Origin: Marisediminitalea oceani
GTDB taxonomy: Bacteria; Pseudomonadota; Gammaproteobacteria; Enterobacterales; Alteromonadaceae
Length of the DNA stretch: 64,000 nt
Direction: 5' to 3'
Assembly (NCBI RefSeq): GCF_003731635.1
Contig: NZ_RCUA01000038.1
Coordinates: forward strand, 1 to 64,000
In this document: in pieces, positions 45,143 to 53,681 of the stretch
Layout of the letters: the number at the start of each line of letters is the position of its first letter
How positions within the stretch are numbered: position 1 is the first letter of the stretch
The notes under the pieces: generated by a model
What the model was told of the DNA's origin: nothing
What the model saw: the letters and a program-made list of their open reading frames with translations, nothing else
Databases searched by the model: none
Position numbers and translations under genes: made by a program

Positions 45143-45868
45143 ATGTTGAAGAAATTAGGTGTACTCGCGCTTACTGCACTGATCAGTGCACAAGCTACCG
45201 CCCACGGTATTTACTTCGCTGAGCGTGCCAAGCAACTGGCCGTTGTGTATGGTGTCGGCGCAGACGATCTTGATACTGTTGCCCGTTTACCAAAGTTTGG
45301 TGCGGTAAATGGTTTTGATGAAGACTGGGATAGTGTGGATGTAGAATTAACCCCAAGTGGCCCGTTACTGCTGGTCACCAGCGACGACTACCCGGTTGCT
45401 GTGTCAGCGGTGTTAAATAACGGTATCTGGTCTAACACCGGTGAAGGTCACTGGATTGGTAAAGGCCGTGATGAACTGCCTGATGCCATTTTAAGTGAAG
45501 AAACCATCAAGTATGCCGTGCATTTACGTGGACCGCTGCGTAAAGTGCCAGCGCTCGACGATCAGGTACTGCAAATTGTGCCGGTTGGCGACAGCTTCCC
45601 GCTGATGCTGGGCGAAATGCAAACTTATCAGGTTCTGCATAAAGGCAAGCCAGTAGCAGGAGCACTGGTTAAAAACGATTTCGTGAACGATCCGGACGCA
45701 GAGCCTGTGGTATCGGACAAAAACGGAAAAATCACTTTACCTATCCGTAACCAGGGGCTGAACGTTGTGGTTGCAACATTTGATGCACCCACTGACCGTC
45801 CTAAAATTATTGATAAGTATGAGTTACTGGCGACGTTGTCATTTGTTTTGCCTCACGCGCCAGAATAA
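45143..45868 (+). CDS. DUF4198-type periplasmic protein
   Basis: A 241-residue periplasmic protein with a signal peptide (MLKKLGVLALTALISAQATA) and mature start HGIYFAERAKQLAVVYGVGA. The C-terminal part (QTYQVLHKGKPVAGALVKND, PVVSDKNGKITLPIRNQGLN) has the immunoglobulin-like fold seen in DUF4198 proteins, linked in other bacteria to nickel/cobalt transport. It follows the anchor protein by 15 bases with GAGGAAACAA before the start. Confidence 0.78.
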   Translation: MLKKLGVLALTALISAQATAHGIYFAERAKQLAVVYGVGADDLDTVARLPKFGAVNGFDEDWDSVDVELTPSGPLLLVTSDDYPVAVSAVLNNGIWSNTGEGHWIGKGRDELPDAILSEETIKYAVHLRGPLRKVPALDDQVLQIVPVGDSFPLMLGEMQTYQVLHKGKPVAGALVKNDFVNDPDAEPVVSDKNGKITLPIRNQGLNVVVATFDAPTDRPKIIDKYELLATLSFVLPHAPE

Positions 45869-45937
45869 AACCTTAATATAAAACAATAATATCGGGCTGG
45901 ACGACACCAGCCCAACTGCTTGAAGCAAGGTGGAAAA

Positions 45938-47101
45938 ATGAGTGAAGTAGCACAAACACCCACAGAGGTGATTAAGAAAAGGGTCGCATCCATCGATATC
46001 CTGCGTGGATTAGTGATGCTGTTTATGTTGGTGGATCACGTTCGGGAACGATTCTTCTTTCATCAGAATGTAAGTGACCCGATGGATCTGGATACTACCA
46101 GTCCGGAATTATTTTTTACCCGCACCACTGCACATTTTTGTGCGCCTGTGTTTGTGTTTCTCACTGGTCTTTCTGCCTGGCTATATTCTCATCCGCACAA
46201 TAAAGCGCCACGATCGGCAACGCCGTTTTTATTTAAACGCGGGTTGTTTATCGTCTTTGTAGAGATCGCCATCATTAACTGGCTGTGGATGGGTAACTAC
46301 GACACCTTATGGTTACAGGTGATGTGGGCAATTGGTATCAGCATGATTGCCTTATCAGCGCTGTGTAAACTGCCCTATAAAGCCATTCTGGCACTGGGGT
46401 TATTGATTGTTTGTGCGCATAACTTACTAAGCCCAATCAGCTTTAACCCTGATGAAGCTGGTTACACTATCTGGGCTATTTTGCATGATCGCGGGATTAT
46501 TTTTGAATCAGAAAGCTTCCGTATTAAAGCGTCGTATCCGGTGCTACCCTGGATTGGTGTGATTTTACTGGGTTACTGCATGGGACCACTTTACTCCCGC
46601 GCAGTTGAAGGGGCTAAGCGTCAGTCGACGTTGGTCAAGCTGGGCCTTGGTTTCTGGGCCTTGTTATTGATATTACGTGGTTTTAATATTTATGGTGAAG
46701 TGCTTCCCTGGGAAGTACAGCAGGATGCCATTCATACGGTAATGTCCTTTATAAACTATACTAAGTACCCGCCATCACTGGACTATGTACTCTTTACCCT
46801 AGGCGCGGCATTCCTGGTACTGGCTGGCCTGGAAAATGTGAATAACCGTTTTACCAAAGCGATAGAAACTTTTGGTTCGGCGCCGATGTTCTATTACATC
46901 GTGCATTTATTTGTGTTGCTGGTCAGCTACCGCATAGTTCTGGCGGCGGTAGGTCCTAACTACGGCGACTTATTTGCCTTTGATTATGTATGGCAAATCT
47001 GGTTGGTCGCTGTGATTCTGGCCGTTGCCCTGTATTGGCCAACGAAAGCCTTTTCTAAATTTAAACACAACAGCAAAAATCCGCTGGTTAAATACTTCTA
47101 A
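45938..47101 (+). CDS. DUF1624 / heparan-alpha-glucosaminide acetyltransferase-like membrane protein
   Basis: A 387-residue inner-membrane protein with about ten transmembrane helices. The N-terminal KRVASIDILRGLVMLFMLVD and the acyltransferase-like SIDILRG motif, plus FVFLTGLSAWLY, mark the DUF1624 family, which has the fold of membrane acyltransferases. ATG 45938 is preferred over 45920 because AAGGTGG lies about 6 bases upstream. Its presence inside a metal cassette is unusual; a link to envelope modification is a guess. Confidence 0.82.
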   Translation: MSEVAQTPTEVIKKRVASIDILRGLVMLFMLVDHVRERFFFHQNVSDPMDLDTTSPELFFTRTTAHFCAPVFVFLTGLSAWLYSHPHNKAPRSATPFLFKRGLFIVFVEIAIINWLWMGNYDTLWLQVMWAIGISMIALSALCKLPYKAILALGLLIVCAHNLLSPISFNPDEAGYTIWAILHDRGIIFESESFRIKASYPVLPWIGVILLGYCMGPLYSRAVEGAKRQSTLVKLGLGFWALLLILRGFNIYGEVLPWEVQQDAIHTVMSFINYTKYPPSLDYVLFTLGAAFLVLAGLENVNNRFTKAIETFGSAPMFYYIVHLFVLLVSYRIVLAAVGPNYGDLFAFDYVWQIWLVAVILAVALYWPTKAFSKFKHNSKNPLVKYF

Positions 47102-47115
47102 CTGGGACAAAACTT

Positions 47116-47499
47116 ATGACAACATTTTCAAACTGGGTTAAATCAGCATTAATGGCGACTGCATTGCTGAGTGCGAGCGTGAGTGCGCACGTGCATTTAG
47201 CCAGCACTGTACCCGCTCAGGAGAGCACGGTTTCAGCCTCGCCTGAGATGCTCACGCTAACGTTTTCAGGTGACGTGAAGTTCATTAAGTTAAAATTGTC
47301 TGATGATAACGGAAAACCGGTTAAATTTGGTTTTAAGCCGGTGGTTAAAGCGGCGAAGACGATGAGCTGGAAGCTACCTGAATTACCTGCGGGTGATTAT
47401 GACGTTGAGTGGACCGTGATGGGTAATGACGGCCATAAAATGGAAGACTTCTTTACCTTTACGGTAGAAGCCGGTCACAATCATCATGCCGGGCATTAA
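47116..47499 (+). CDS. copC: CopC-family periplasmic copper-binding protein
   Basis: A 127-residue secreted cupredoxin-like protein. Signal cleavage after ASVSA would leave His1 of HVHLASTVPAQESTV, the N-terminal Cu(II) ligand of CopC. The second copper-site segment VMGNDGHKMEDFFTF (Asp, His) is also there. The C-terminus ends GHNHHAGH, which could hold extra metal. It is 14 bases after the DUF1624 gene and 21 before copD, its usual partner. Confidence 0.88.
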   Translation: MTTFSNWVKSALMATALLSASVSAHVHLASTVPAQESTVSASPEMLTLTFSGDVKFIKLKLSDDNGKPVKFGFKPVVKAAKTMSWKLPELPAGDYDVEWTVMGNDGHKMEDFFTFTVEAGHNHHAGH

Positions 47500-47520
47500 C
47501 TTGTCCTTCGGGCCAGTCTG

Positions 47521-48423
47521 ATGGCCTGGCTCTCGTTACTCTCCATCGCCAAGGTAGCTTACTACCTTGGCGTTGTCAGTTTTATCGGCATGAATGCCAT
47601 GCGCCTGTTTTTGCGCCATGGCCGTAGCAATGATCTTACCGTGCACACTGACTGGCATAAGCCTGTTCTGCGTGCGCAGTGGGTGAGTTTATTCATCAGT
47701 CTTTTGGGAGCTTCAGCGGTAGTGCCGCTCTCAGCTGGTATGTTACTGGACGATGGGTTCAGCGGTATGACTGATAGCCTGATGCTGCAAATAAGCTGGC
47801 AATCCAGCATCGGCACTCAAACACAATTCCGACTGCTGGCTATCCTCATGGCAATGCTGTGTACGGCGTGGGGAAATAAGTTTTATACCGGCTCGAATAC
47901 ATCTTTAGCGTGGGTATGTAGCTGGCTTTTGACCAGTGCATTGTTTGCGGCGTCATTTACCTTCAGCGGGCACACAGCTGAAGCAAGCTGGCTTGCCAAA
48001 TTGCTGGTGGCACTACATGTGTTAATGGCTGCATGGTGGCTTGGCAGTTTATATCCGCTTATTCGCCTGTGCCGGCTCGAGGATGTTGAGTTGCTGCGGA
48101 GGCAGCTTCACGCTTATGGTAATCAGGCTGCCCTGTGGGTCGGGTTATTGTTAGTCAGCGGTGCGGCTTTGTTTGCGTTACTGCTGCTAAACGTTCGTGG
48201 AGAGGTCAATACTGACTATTTGCTCGTGATGGGCTGTAAATTAGTGCTGGTCGCAGTGATGTTAGGTTTTGCTGCGTATCATAAGTGGTATCTGGTGGCT
48301 AACCTGACGGTCAGCGAGGACCGTTGCAAAGTTAAAAAGTCTATCGTTGGCGAGGCGTTTATCGGCACTCTGGTGATTGTGATAACAGCAATATTAACCA
48401 GTAATTTTGGCATCGCGCACTAA
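47521..48423 (+). CDS. copD: CopD-family copper import protein
   Basis: A 300-residue inner-membrane protein with about eight hydrophobic helices. The family segments are FTFSGHTAEASWLAKLLVAL HVLMAAWWLGSLYPL and the C-terminal GCKLVLVAVMLGFAAYHKW. CopC and CopD work together to move copper across the inner membrane. It is the last gene of the block and ends before a strong terminator. Confidence 0.86.
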   Translation: MAWLSLLSIAKVAYYLGVVSFIGMNAMRLFLRHGRSNDLTVHTDWHKPVLRAQWVSLFISLLGASAVVPLSAGMLLDDGFSGMTDSLMLQISWQSSIGTQTQFRLLAILMAMLCTAWGNKFYTGSNTSLAWVCSWLLTSALFAASFTFSGHTAEASWLAKLLVALHVLMAAWWLGSLYPLIRLCRLEDVELLRRQLHAYGNQAALWVGLLLVSGAALFALLLLNVRGEVNTDYLLVMGCKLVLVAVMLGFAAYHKWYLVANLTVSEDRCKVKKSIVGEAFIGTLVIVITAILTSNFGIAH

Positions 48424-48438
48424 CCTTTTCTGATAAAG

Positions 48439-48466
48439 AAACGGCCAGTAGTGACTGGCCGTTTTT
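48439..48466. terminator. Terminator between copD and the convergent aldehyde dehydrogenase gene
   Basis: AAACGGCCAGT (48439-48449) pairs with ACTGGCCGTTT (48454-48464) over a four-base loop, with T to 48466 after it. It closes the metal block; it is A-flanked on the other side and so can also serve the leftward dehydrogenase operon. Confidence 0.85.
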
Positions 48467-48514
48467 GTGTATGTGTTTTGTATGGCTGTTTTGTGAAATA
48501 GCAGCGAAGGCAAC

Positions 48515-50005
48515 TTAATAGAGGTTGCCTTCGCACACGTAAGTGATTTGCAGAAAGTCATCCAGTCCGTAATGTGAGCCCTCACGGCCATACCCTGAGG
48601 CCTTAACCCCGCCAAACGGCGCTACTTCACTGGCCACTGCGCCTTCATTTACACCAATGACGCCAGCCTGAAGCTGTGCCTTAACGCGATGGATACGGCG
48701 ATGGTCCTGGGTATAGAAATAGGCTGCCAGGCCATACTCGGTATTGTTGGCTTCTTCAATAGCTTCTTCTTCGCTGCTAAAGCGAAACAGCGGTAATACG
48801 GGCCCGAAGGTTTCTTCACTGAACAGCGCCATCTTGTTATGTGCTTCAGCAATCACTACGGGTTCAAAGAATAACCCTTCCCGGGGCTCAATGTTGCCGC
48901 ACAGAATAATCCCGCCCTGGGCTTCGGCATCTTTTACATGACCACTGATTTTATCGATGGCTTTTTGATTAATCATTGGGCCAATCTGGGTGTCATCATC
49001 GAATGGGTCTGCCACTTTCAGCGCCGCCACCTTATCCACCAGGCGACTGGCAAATTCGTCGTAGATAGCATTAGCTACGTAAATACGATTAGGACAAACA
49101 CAGGTTTGACCGCCGTTACGCAGTTTTGCAGCCATCAGGCCGGTAATGGCTGCGTCGATATCGCTGTCTTCAAAGACGATAAAGGGCGCATTACCGCCAA
49201 GCTCCAGCGACAGCTTTTTCAGCGAGCTGGCAGCGCGTTCTGCCAGATACCGCCCAACCTGAGTTGAGCCGGTAAAGCTTAGCTTTTTAACATGTACATC
49301 CTTGAGCCAGGCATCCACCGCAATAGCGGTTTGTTCTCGTGAAGCGGCAACCACGTTGATCACGCCGTCAGGAAAACCGGCCATTTCAGCCAGTTTTGCC
49401 ATAGCCAGCGCGGTTAAGGGCGTATCTTCGGCGGGCTTTACCACTACGGTACAGCCTGCGGCCAGTGCCGGTGCAATCTTGCGAGCCAGCATGGCAAATG
49501 GGAAATTCCATGGCGTGATGACAGCAACCACGCCAACCGGTCGTTTTTCTACCGTTTGCAGGCGACCAGGTACGCTATTGGGCAGGATATCGCCGCGCAG
49601 TTGCATGGCGAGCTGGGCAAACCATTTTACATAGGACGCACCGTAGCCTACTTCGGCTTTAGCTTCAGCAAGGGGTTTACCCTGTTCAGAAGTCATAATG
49701 CATGCGAGATCATCGGTATGCTCGATAATCAGCTGATGCCATTTTTCCAGTAAGTTAGCCCGTTCACGATGGGTCGTGAGTTGCCAACTGGCAAAAGCCT
49801 TTTTCGCTGAACGAGCGGCATTGGCTGCGTCTATGGCATCACTGTTAGCTACACCTGCAATACTGGCACCCGATGCCGGGTTAATGACTTCGTAGGTTTG
49901 CTGCGAAACAGCTTTCTGCCACTTGCCATTAATGTAGTTTTTGGTGTTCAGTAGTAGCGGCTCGCTAAGTAGCGAGGCCAGATCAAATTGTTTCGTTTTA
50001 CTCAT
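48515..50005 (-). CDS. gabD: NAD(P)-dependent succinate-semialdehyde dehydrogenase-type enzyme
   Basis: A 496-residue aldehyde dehydrogenase of the GabD branch. The cofactor core is GVVAVITPWNFPFAMLARKI, the general base Glu is in SLELGGNAPFIVF, and catalytic Cys302 is in NGGQTCVCPNRIY. It should oxidise a semialdehyde such as succinate semialdehyde. Its start overlaps the last base of the dehydrogenase gene at 50005. The three leftward genes form one operon: aminotransferase, hydroxy-acid dehydrogenase, aldehyde dehydrogenase. Confidence 0.83.
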   Translation of the reverse strand: MSKTKQFDLASLLSEPLLLNTKNYINGKWQKAVSQQTYEVINPASGASIAGVANSDAIDAANAARSAKKAFASWQLTTHRERANLLEKWHQLIIEHTDDLACIMTSEQGKPLAEAKAEVGYGASYVKWFAQLAMQLRGDILPNSVPGRLQTVEKRPVGVVAVITPWNFPFAMLARKIAPALAAGCTVVVKPAEDTPLTALAMAKLAEMAGFPDGVINVVAASREQTAIAVDAWLKDVHVKKLSFTGSTQVGRYLAERAASSLKKLSLELGGNAPFIVFEDSDIDAAITGLMAAKLRNGGQTCVCPNRIYVANAIYDEFASRLVDKVAALKVADPFDDDTQIGPMINQKAIDKISGHVKDAEAQGGIILCGNIEPREGLFFEPVVIAEAHNKMALFSEETFGPVLPLFRFSSEEEAIEEANNTEYGLAAYFYTQDHRRIHRVKAQLQAGVIGVNEGAVASEVAPFGGVKASGYGREGSHYGLDDFLQITYVCEGNLY

Positions 50006-51081
50006 TACAGATTCGCCAGGATTGCGTCGCCCATGGTCTGAGTGCTTGCCTCACCGCCTAAGTCCGGGGTTAGCGTAGCGCCTTTCAGGGTCTTCTCAAT
50101 GGCGGTAACGATAGCATCGTGCGCACTGGCACCGGCGCCACTATCCTGGGTCAGGAAGCTAAGCATTAAGGCGCCGGACCAAATCATGCCGATAGGGTTA
50201 GCGATATTTTTGCCATAGATATCCGGCGCAGAGCCATGGACGGGTTCAAATAAAGAAGGAAATTTACGCTCCGGGTTGAGGTTGGCAGAAGGCGCCAAAC
50301 CGATAGTGCCGGTACACGCAGGCCCTAAGTCCGACAAAATATCGCCAAACAGGTTGGATGCCACTACCACATCAAAGCGCTCAGGGTTCATTACAAACCG
50401 GGCTGAGAGGATATCGATGTGCTGCTTGGTCCAGCTGATTTCAGGATAATCTTGTGCTACTGCCTCGGCACGCGAGTCCCACCAGGGCATGCTGATAGCC
50501 ATGCCGTTGCTTTTTGTGGCCACTGTTAAGTTTTTCGCTGCACGGCGCATGGCGGTTTCGAAGGCGTATTTTAATACGCGGTTGGTACCATGACGGCTGA
50601 AGACCGATTGTTGTAATACCACTTCGCGATCGGTGCCTTCATACATGATGCCACCGATAGAGGAATATTCACCTTCGGTGTTTTCCCGTACCACGATAAA
50701 GTCGATTTCGTCGGCCTTGGGTGTTGAAAGAGCGCATTTAACGCCTTCAAAAGTTCGGACCGGGCGCATGTTGATGTACTGATCAAACTCGCGACGAAAG
50801 GTCAGAATAGACCCCCACAGTGAGATATGGTCGGGCACGGTATCCGGCCAGCCAACGGCACCAAAGTAAATGGCGTCCATATCGCCCACAATGTCTTTCC
50901 AATTTTCCGGCATCATGCGGTTATGTTCGAGGTAGTAGTCGCAACCGCCCCAGTCAAAATTATGGAAGTTGAGGCTTAAACCAAACTTTTCAGCCGCTGC
51001 CTGAACAACCTTCAGACCTTCCGGCATGACTTCTTTACCAATACCGTCTCCGGCAATCACGGCGATGTTACAAGTGGTCAT
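50005..51081 (-). CDS. Tartrate/D-malate dehydrogenase-type enzyme (isocitrate/isopropylmalate family)
   Basis: A 358-residue decarboxylating hydroxy-acid dehydrogenase. The opening IAVIAGDGIGKEVMPEGLKV, the substrate helix LTFRREFDQYINMRPVRTFE and FIVVRENTEGEYSSIGG, plus NLFGDILSDLGPACTGTIGL, point to the tartrate/D-malate (TTUC/DmlA) group rather than LeuB or Icd. It converts a 2-hydroxy-diacid to a 2-keto acid with NAD and Mn. It shares one base with each neighbour. Confidence 0.85.
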   Translation of the reverse strand: MTTCNIAVIAGDGIGKEVMPEGLKVVQAAAEKFGLSLNFHNFDWGGCDYYLEHNRMMPENWKDIVGDMDAIYFGAVGWPDTVPDHISLWGSILTFRREFDQYINMRPVRTFEGVKCALSTPKADEIDFIVVRENTEGEYSSIGGIMYEGTDREVVLQQSVFSRHGTNRVLKYAFETAMRRAAKNLTVATKSNGMAISMPWWDSRAEAVAQDYPEISWTKQHIDILSARFVMNPERFDVVVASNLFGDILSDLGPACTGTIGLAPSANLNPERKFPSLFEPVHGSAPDIYGKNIANPIGMIWSGALMLSFLTQDSGAGASAHDAIVTAIEKTLKGATLTPDLGGEASTQTMGDAILANL

Positions 51082-52457
51082 TAGCCTTTCATCTCCTGTT
51101 TTACAATGTCGAGTTCCAGTACTTCATCGAGGGTGAGCTGTAAGCGTTCAAACAACGCGTCGAAGTCTGATTCGGTGAAGCACAGTGCCGGCGCAAAGCC
51201 GAGGATATTGTCGCCAAACGCACGGAAAATAAGTTTATGTTTCCAGGCGATGTCAGCAATGGTCTCGTTTAACTTCAGAGCCGGGTCAAACTGGCGTTTG
51301 GTGGCCTTATCGGCAACCAGTTCGACTGCGCCTAATAAGCCAATGCTGCGCGCGTCGCCAACTAAAGGATGAGCCATGCAGGCGTTTAATTTAGCTTCAA
51401 AATAAGGCGCTACAGACTGTGCATGAGCCAGCATGCTTTCTTCATAAATTTTAATGACTTCCAGTGCTACTGCGGCACTTACCGGATGGGCAGAATAGGT
51501 TTGTCCATGACCCACCACCGCCGCTTTGTTAGGGCCATCTGCAATACCATTAAATATTTCGTCTGACATTAGCACGGCGCCCATAGGGGCATAACCGGAG
51601 GTCAGACCTTTGGCAATGGTCATTAAATCAGGCTCAACGCCTTCATGCTCGCAGGCAAACATTTTGCCGGTACGGCCAAAGCCGGTAATTACTTCATCCA
51701 CCAGAAACAGAATACCTAACCTTTTACAGGTATCGGCGATGGCTTTAAGCCAGCCCTTCGGAGGCACAATAACGCCACCAGAACCCACCACCGGTTCGCA
51801 GAAGAACGCAGCCACATTATCGGCGCCAATCTCTGCAACCTTGTCTTCCAGTTCCTTAACCGAGGCGGCAATAAGCTCTTCGCCGGTAGTGAATTCGCTG
51901 CGGTATAAATAAGGGCAGCTGATTTTATGTTGCTGTGGCGTAGGGACGTCGAAGTTAGCATGAAACGCTGGCAATCCGGTTATACCGGCGCCGGTAGACG
52001 ATGAGCCGTGGTAGCCGCGCTGCAGTGATATAATATGTTTCTTAGTGGGTTTGCCGATGGCATTAAAATAATGGGTGATGTAGCGAATGGCCGCATCCAC
52101 CGCATCAGAACCGCCCAACGAGAAGTAGACGTGCTGCAACGATGAAGGCGTCATTGATACCAGCTTTTCTGCCAATACAATGGCAGGCTCACTGCCAAAA
52201 CCGAAATAGCCGGTAGCGTAGGGCAGGGTGGTCATCTGTGTGATAGCCGCATCAACTACTCGTTGCTGGCCATAGCCGATATTTACACACCACAAACCGG
52301 CAAAAGCATCCAGATAGGTATTGCCATCAGCGGCGGTTAACCAGGCCCCATCACCGGATGTCAGTATCTTCACGCCTTTTTCCTGATGATCGCGAAAATT
52401 GGATACTGGATGGACGAGATATTTACTGTCCAGATCTGTCAAAGCAGGCGTTTGCAT
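51081..52457 (-). CDS. Class III aminotransferase (omega-amino acid / putrescine type)
   Basis: A 458-residue PLP aminotransferase. The PLP lysine is Lys283 in TIAKGLTSGYAPMGAVLMSD, with the cofactor Asp in FLVDEVITGFGRTGKMFACE. NTYLDAFAGLWCVNIGYG and QRGYHGSSSTGAG are characteristic of the putrescine/beta-alanine-pyruvate group. It would move an amino group from an amine or omega-amino acid to pyruvate or 2-oxoglutarate and make an aldehyde for the downstream dehydrogenase. It leads the leftward operon. Confidence 0.85.
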   Translation of the reverse strand: MQTPALTDLDSKYLVHPVSNFRDHQEKGVKILTSGDGAWLTAADGNTYLDAFAGLWCVNIGYGQQRVVDAAITQMTTLPYATGYFGFGSEPAIVLAEKLVSMTPSSLQHVYFSLGGSDAVDAAIRYITHYFNAIGKPTKKHIISLQRGYHGSSSTGAGITGLPAFHANFDVPTPQQHKISCPYLYRSEFTTGEELIAASVKELEDKVAEIGADNVAAFFCEPVVGSGGVIVPPKGWLKAIADTCKRLGILFLVDEVITGFGRTGKMFACEHEGVEPDLMTIAKGLTSGYAPMGAVLMSDEIFNGIADGPNKAAVVGHGQTYSAHPVSAAVALEVIKIYEESMLAHAQSVAPYFEAKLNACMAHPLVGDARSIGLLGAVELVADKATKRQFDPALKLNETIADIAWKHKLIFRAFGDNILGFAPALCFTESDFDALFERLQLTLDEVLELDIVKQEMKG

Positions 52458-53001
52458 GATTAATTTCCATTTTTATTGTATTGCAGAGTAGAAGGCTGCA
52501 AGGCAACGTCGGTCACTCTTTTATACTTGATAACAAGGAATACACCTGAAACATGAAAAGGTGTATTGGTTATATCAGTCATGTTAACGGGCATTGCGGT
52601 GTAAAAACTGTCGATAGCCGGTAAAGAAAAGCGGTGAAATATTGTTTTTCTGCTGTTCTCAGCAAAATCTGCTGTGCCGTTTGGGCGAAGATAAATTGCA
52701 GCGATAAGCTTTTAAAGTTTGATTGTACTGTCATTCCCCTCCAGGCGCGCATTGCAGCGTGAATGGGGCGGGAAAGGCTATAAAGCTGGCTGAAATGGTC
52801 GGCTTTGTAATCATTATCGTTGTAGTTCAGGATGCAGCATAGTCTGCTGATTGACACCTTAAAACAGAATTCACATTGCAAACTGCGGATTTAATTTGGC
52901 ATTTAATGAGTGCCGGCGCATGGTGTAATAGATTTGAAACAAGTACGTCGCTGTAAAGCAAAAACAAGTACTGAAACGAACAACAACTGCTGGAAAGAAC
53001 A
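52458..53001. other. Divergent control region of the two catabolic operons
   Basis: About 540 bases without a gene. It holds a 9-bp inverted repeat AATACACCT/AGGTGTATT (52539-52547 with 52559-52567) near the leftward start and a direct repeat AAACAAGTAC (52937-52946 and 52962-52971) near the rightward start. No regulator gene is next to it. It is larger than the other gaps in this window. Confidence 0.6.
52937..52971 (+). promoter_or_regulatory. 10-bp direct repeat before the rightward catabolic operon
   Basis: AAACAAGTAC occurs twice, 25 bp start to start, 30 bases before the HAD-type gene start. Direct repeats of this spacing can bind regulators; which one is unknown. Confidence 0.4.
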
Positions 53002-53673
53002 ATGAGTGTATTTAAGCCCAAGTATATTAGCTTCGACTGCTACGGCACCCTGATTTATTTTGAGATGGCGCCTATGGCGCAAAAACTGTTTGCCGATCGC
53101 ATTACTGAGGCGCAAATGCCACATTTTGTGAAAGACTTCTCGGCCTATCGGCTCGATGAAGTGCTGGGCGCGTGGAAGCCTTATCAGGAAGTTATCCGCA
53201 ATGCGGTTACCCGTTTATGTAAAAAATGGGGCATTGAATACCGTGACGAAGACAGTATTGCTATCTATAACGCAGTACCGACCTGGGGCCCGCATCCGGA
53301 CGTTGTAGAACCACTGAAAAAAGTGGCAGCGGAAATTCCGTTAGTCATACTGTCTAACGCTATGAATGAACAAATTCACTCAAACGTGGCTAATCTGGAA
53401 GCGCCGTTTGCTCATGTTTATACCGCCGAGCAAGCTCAGGCCTACAAGCCGCGTCTGCAAGCGTTTGAGTACATGCTGGATAACCTGGGTTGTAACCCTG
53501 AGGACATTCTGCATGTGTCTTCAAGTTTCCGCTACGATCTGATGTCGGCGCATGACATTGGTATTAAGAACAAGGTTTGGGTTAACCGCGGTCATGAACC
53601 GGCCAACCCATTCTATGGCTACACTGAAATTCAGGATATCAGCGGACTGCCCGGCGTAGTTGGCCTGGAGTAA
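53002..53673 (+). CDS. HAD-superfamily type II (L-2-haloacid dehalogenase-like) hydrolase
   Basis: A 223-residue HAD hydrolase. The nucleophile is Asp12 in SFDCYGTLIYF, the second motif is VILSNAM, the Lys is in AQAYKPRLQAFEY, and the last motif is HVSSSFRYDL with the acidic residue. The length and SFDCYGTL are those of haloacid dehalogenase type II. In a catabolic operon without other halogen genes it may be a phosphatase or another hydrolase. Start ATG 53002; it is first in the rightward operon, eight bases before the oxidase gene. Confidence 0.84.
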   Translation: MSVFKPKYISFDCYGTLIYFEMAPMAQKLFADRITEAQMPHFVKDFSAYRLDEVLGAWKPYQEVIRNAVTRLCKKWGIEYRDEDSIAIYNAVPTWGPHPDVVEPLKKVAAEIPLVILSNAMNEQIHSNVANLEAPFAHVYTAEQAQAYKPRLQAFEYMLDNLGCNPEDILHVSSSFRYDLMSAHDIGIKNKVWVNRGHEPANPFYGYTEIQDISGLPGVVGLE

Positions 53674-53681
53674 AGCATTCG

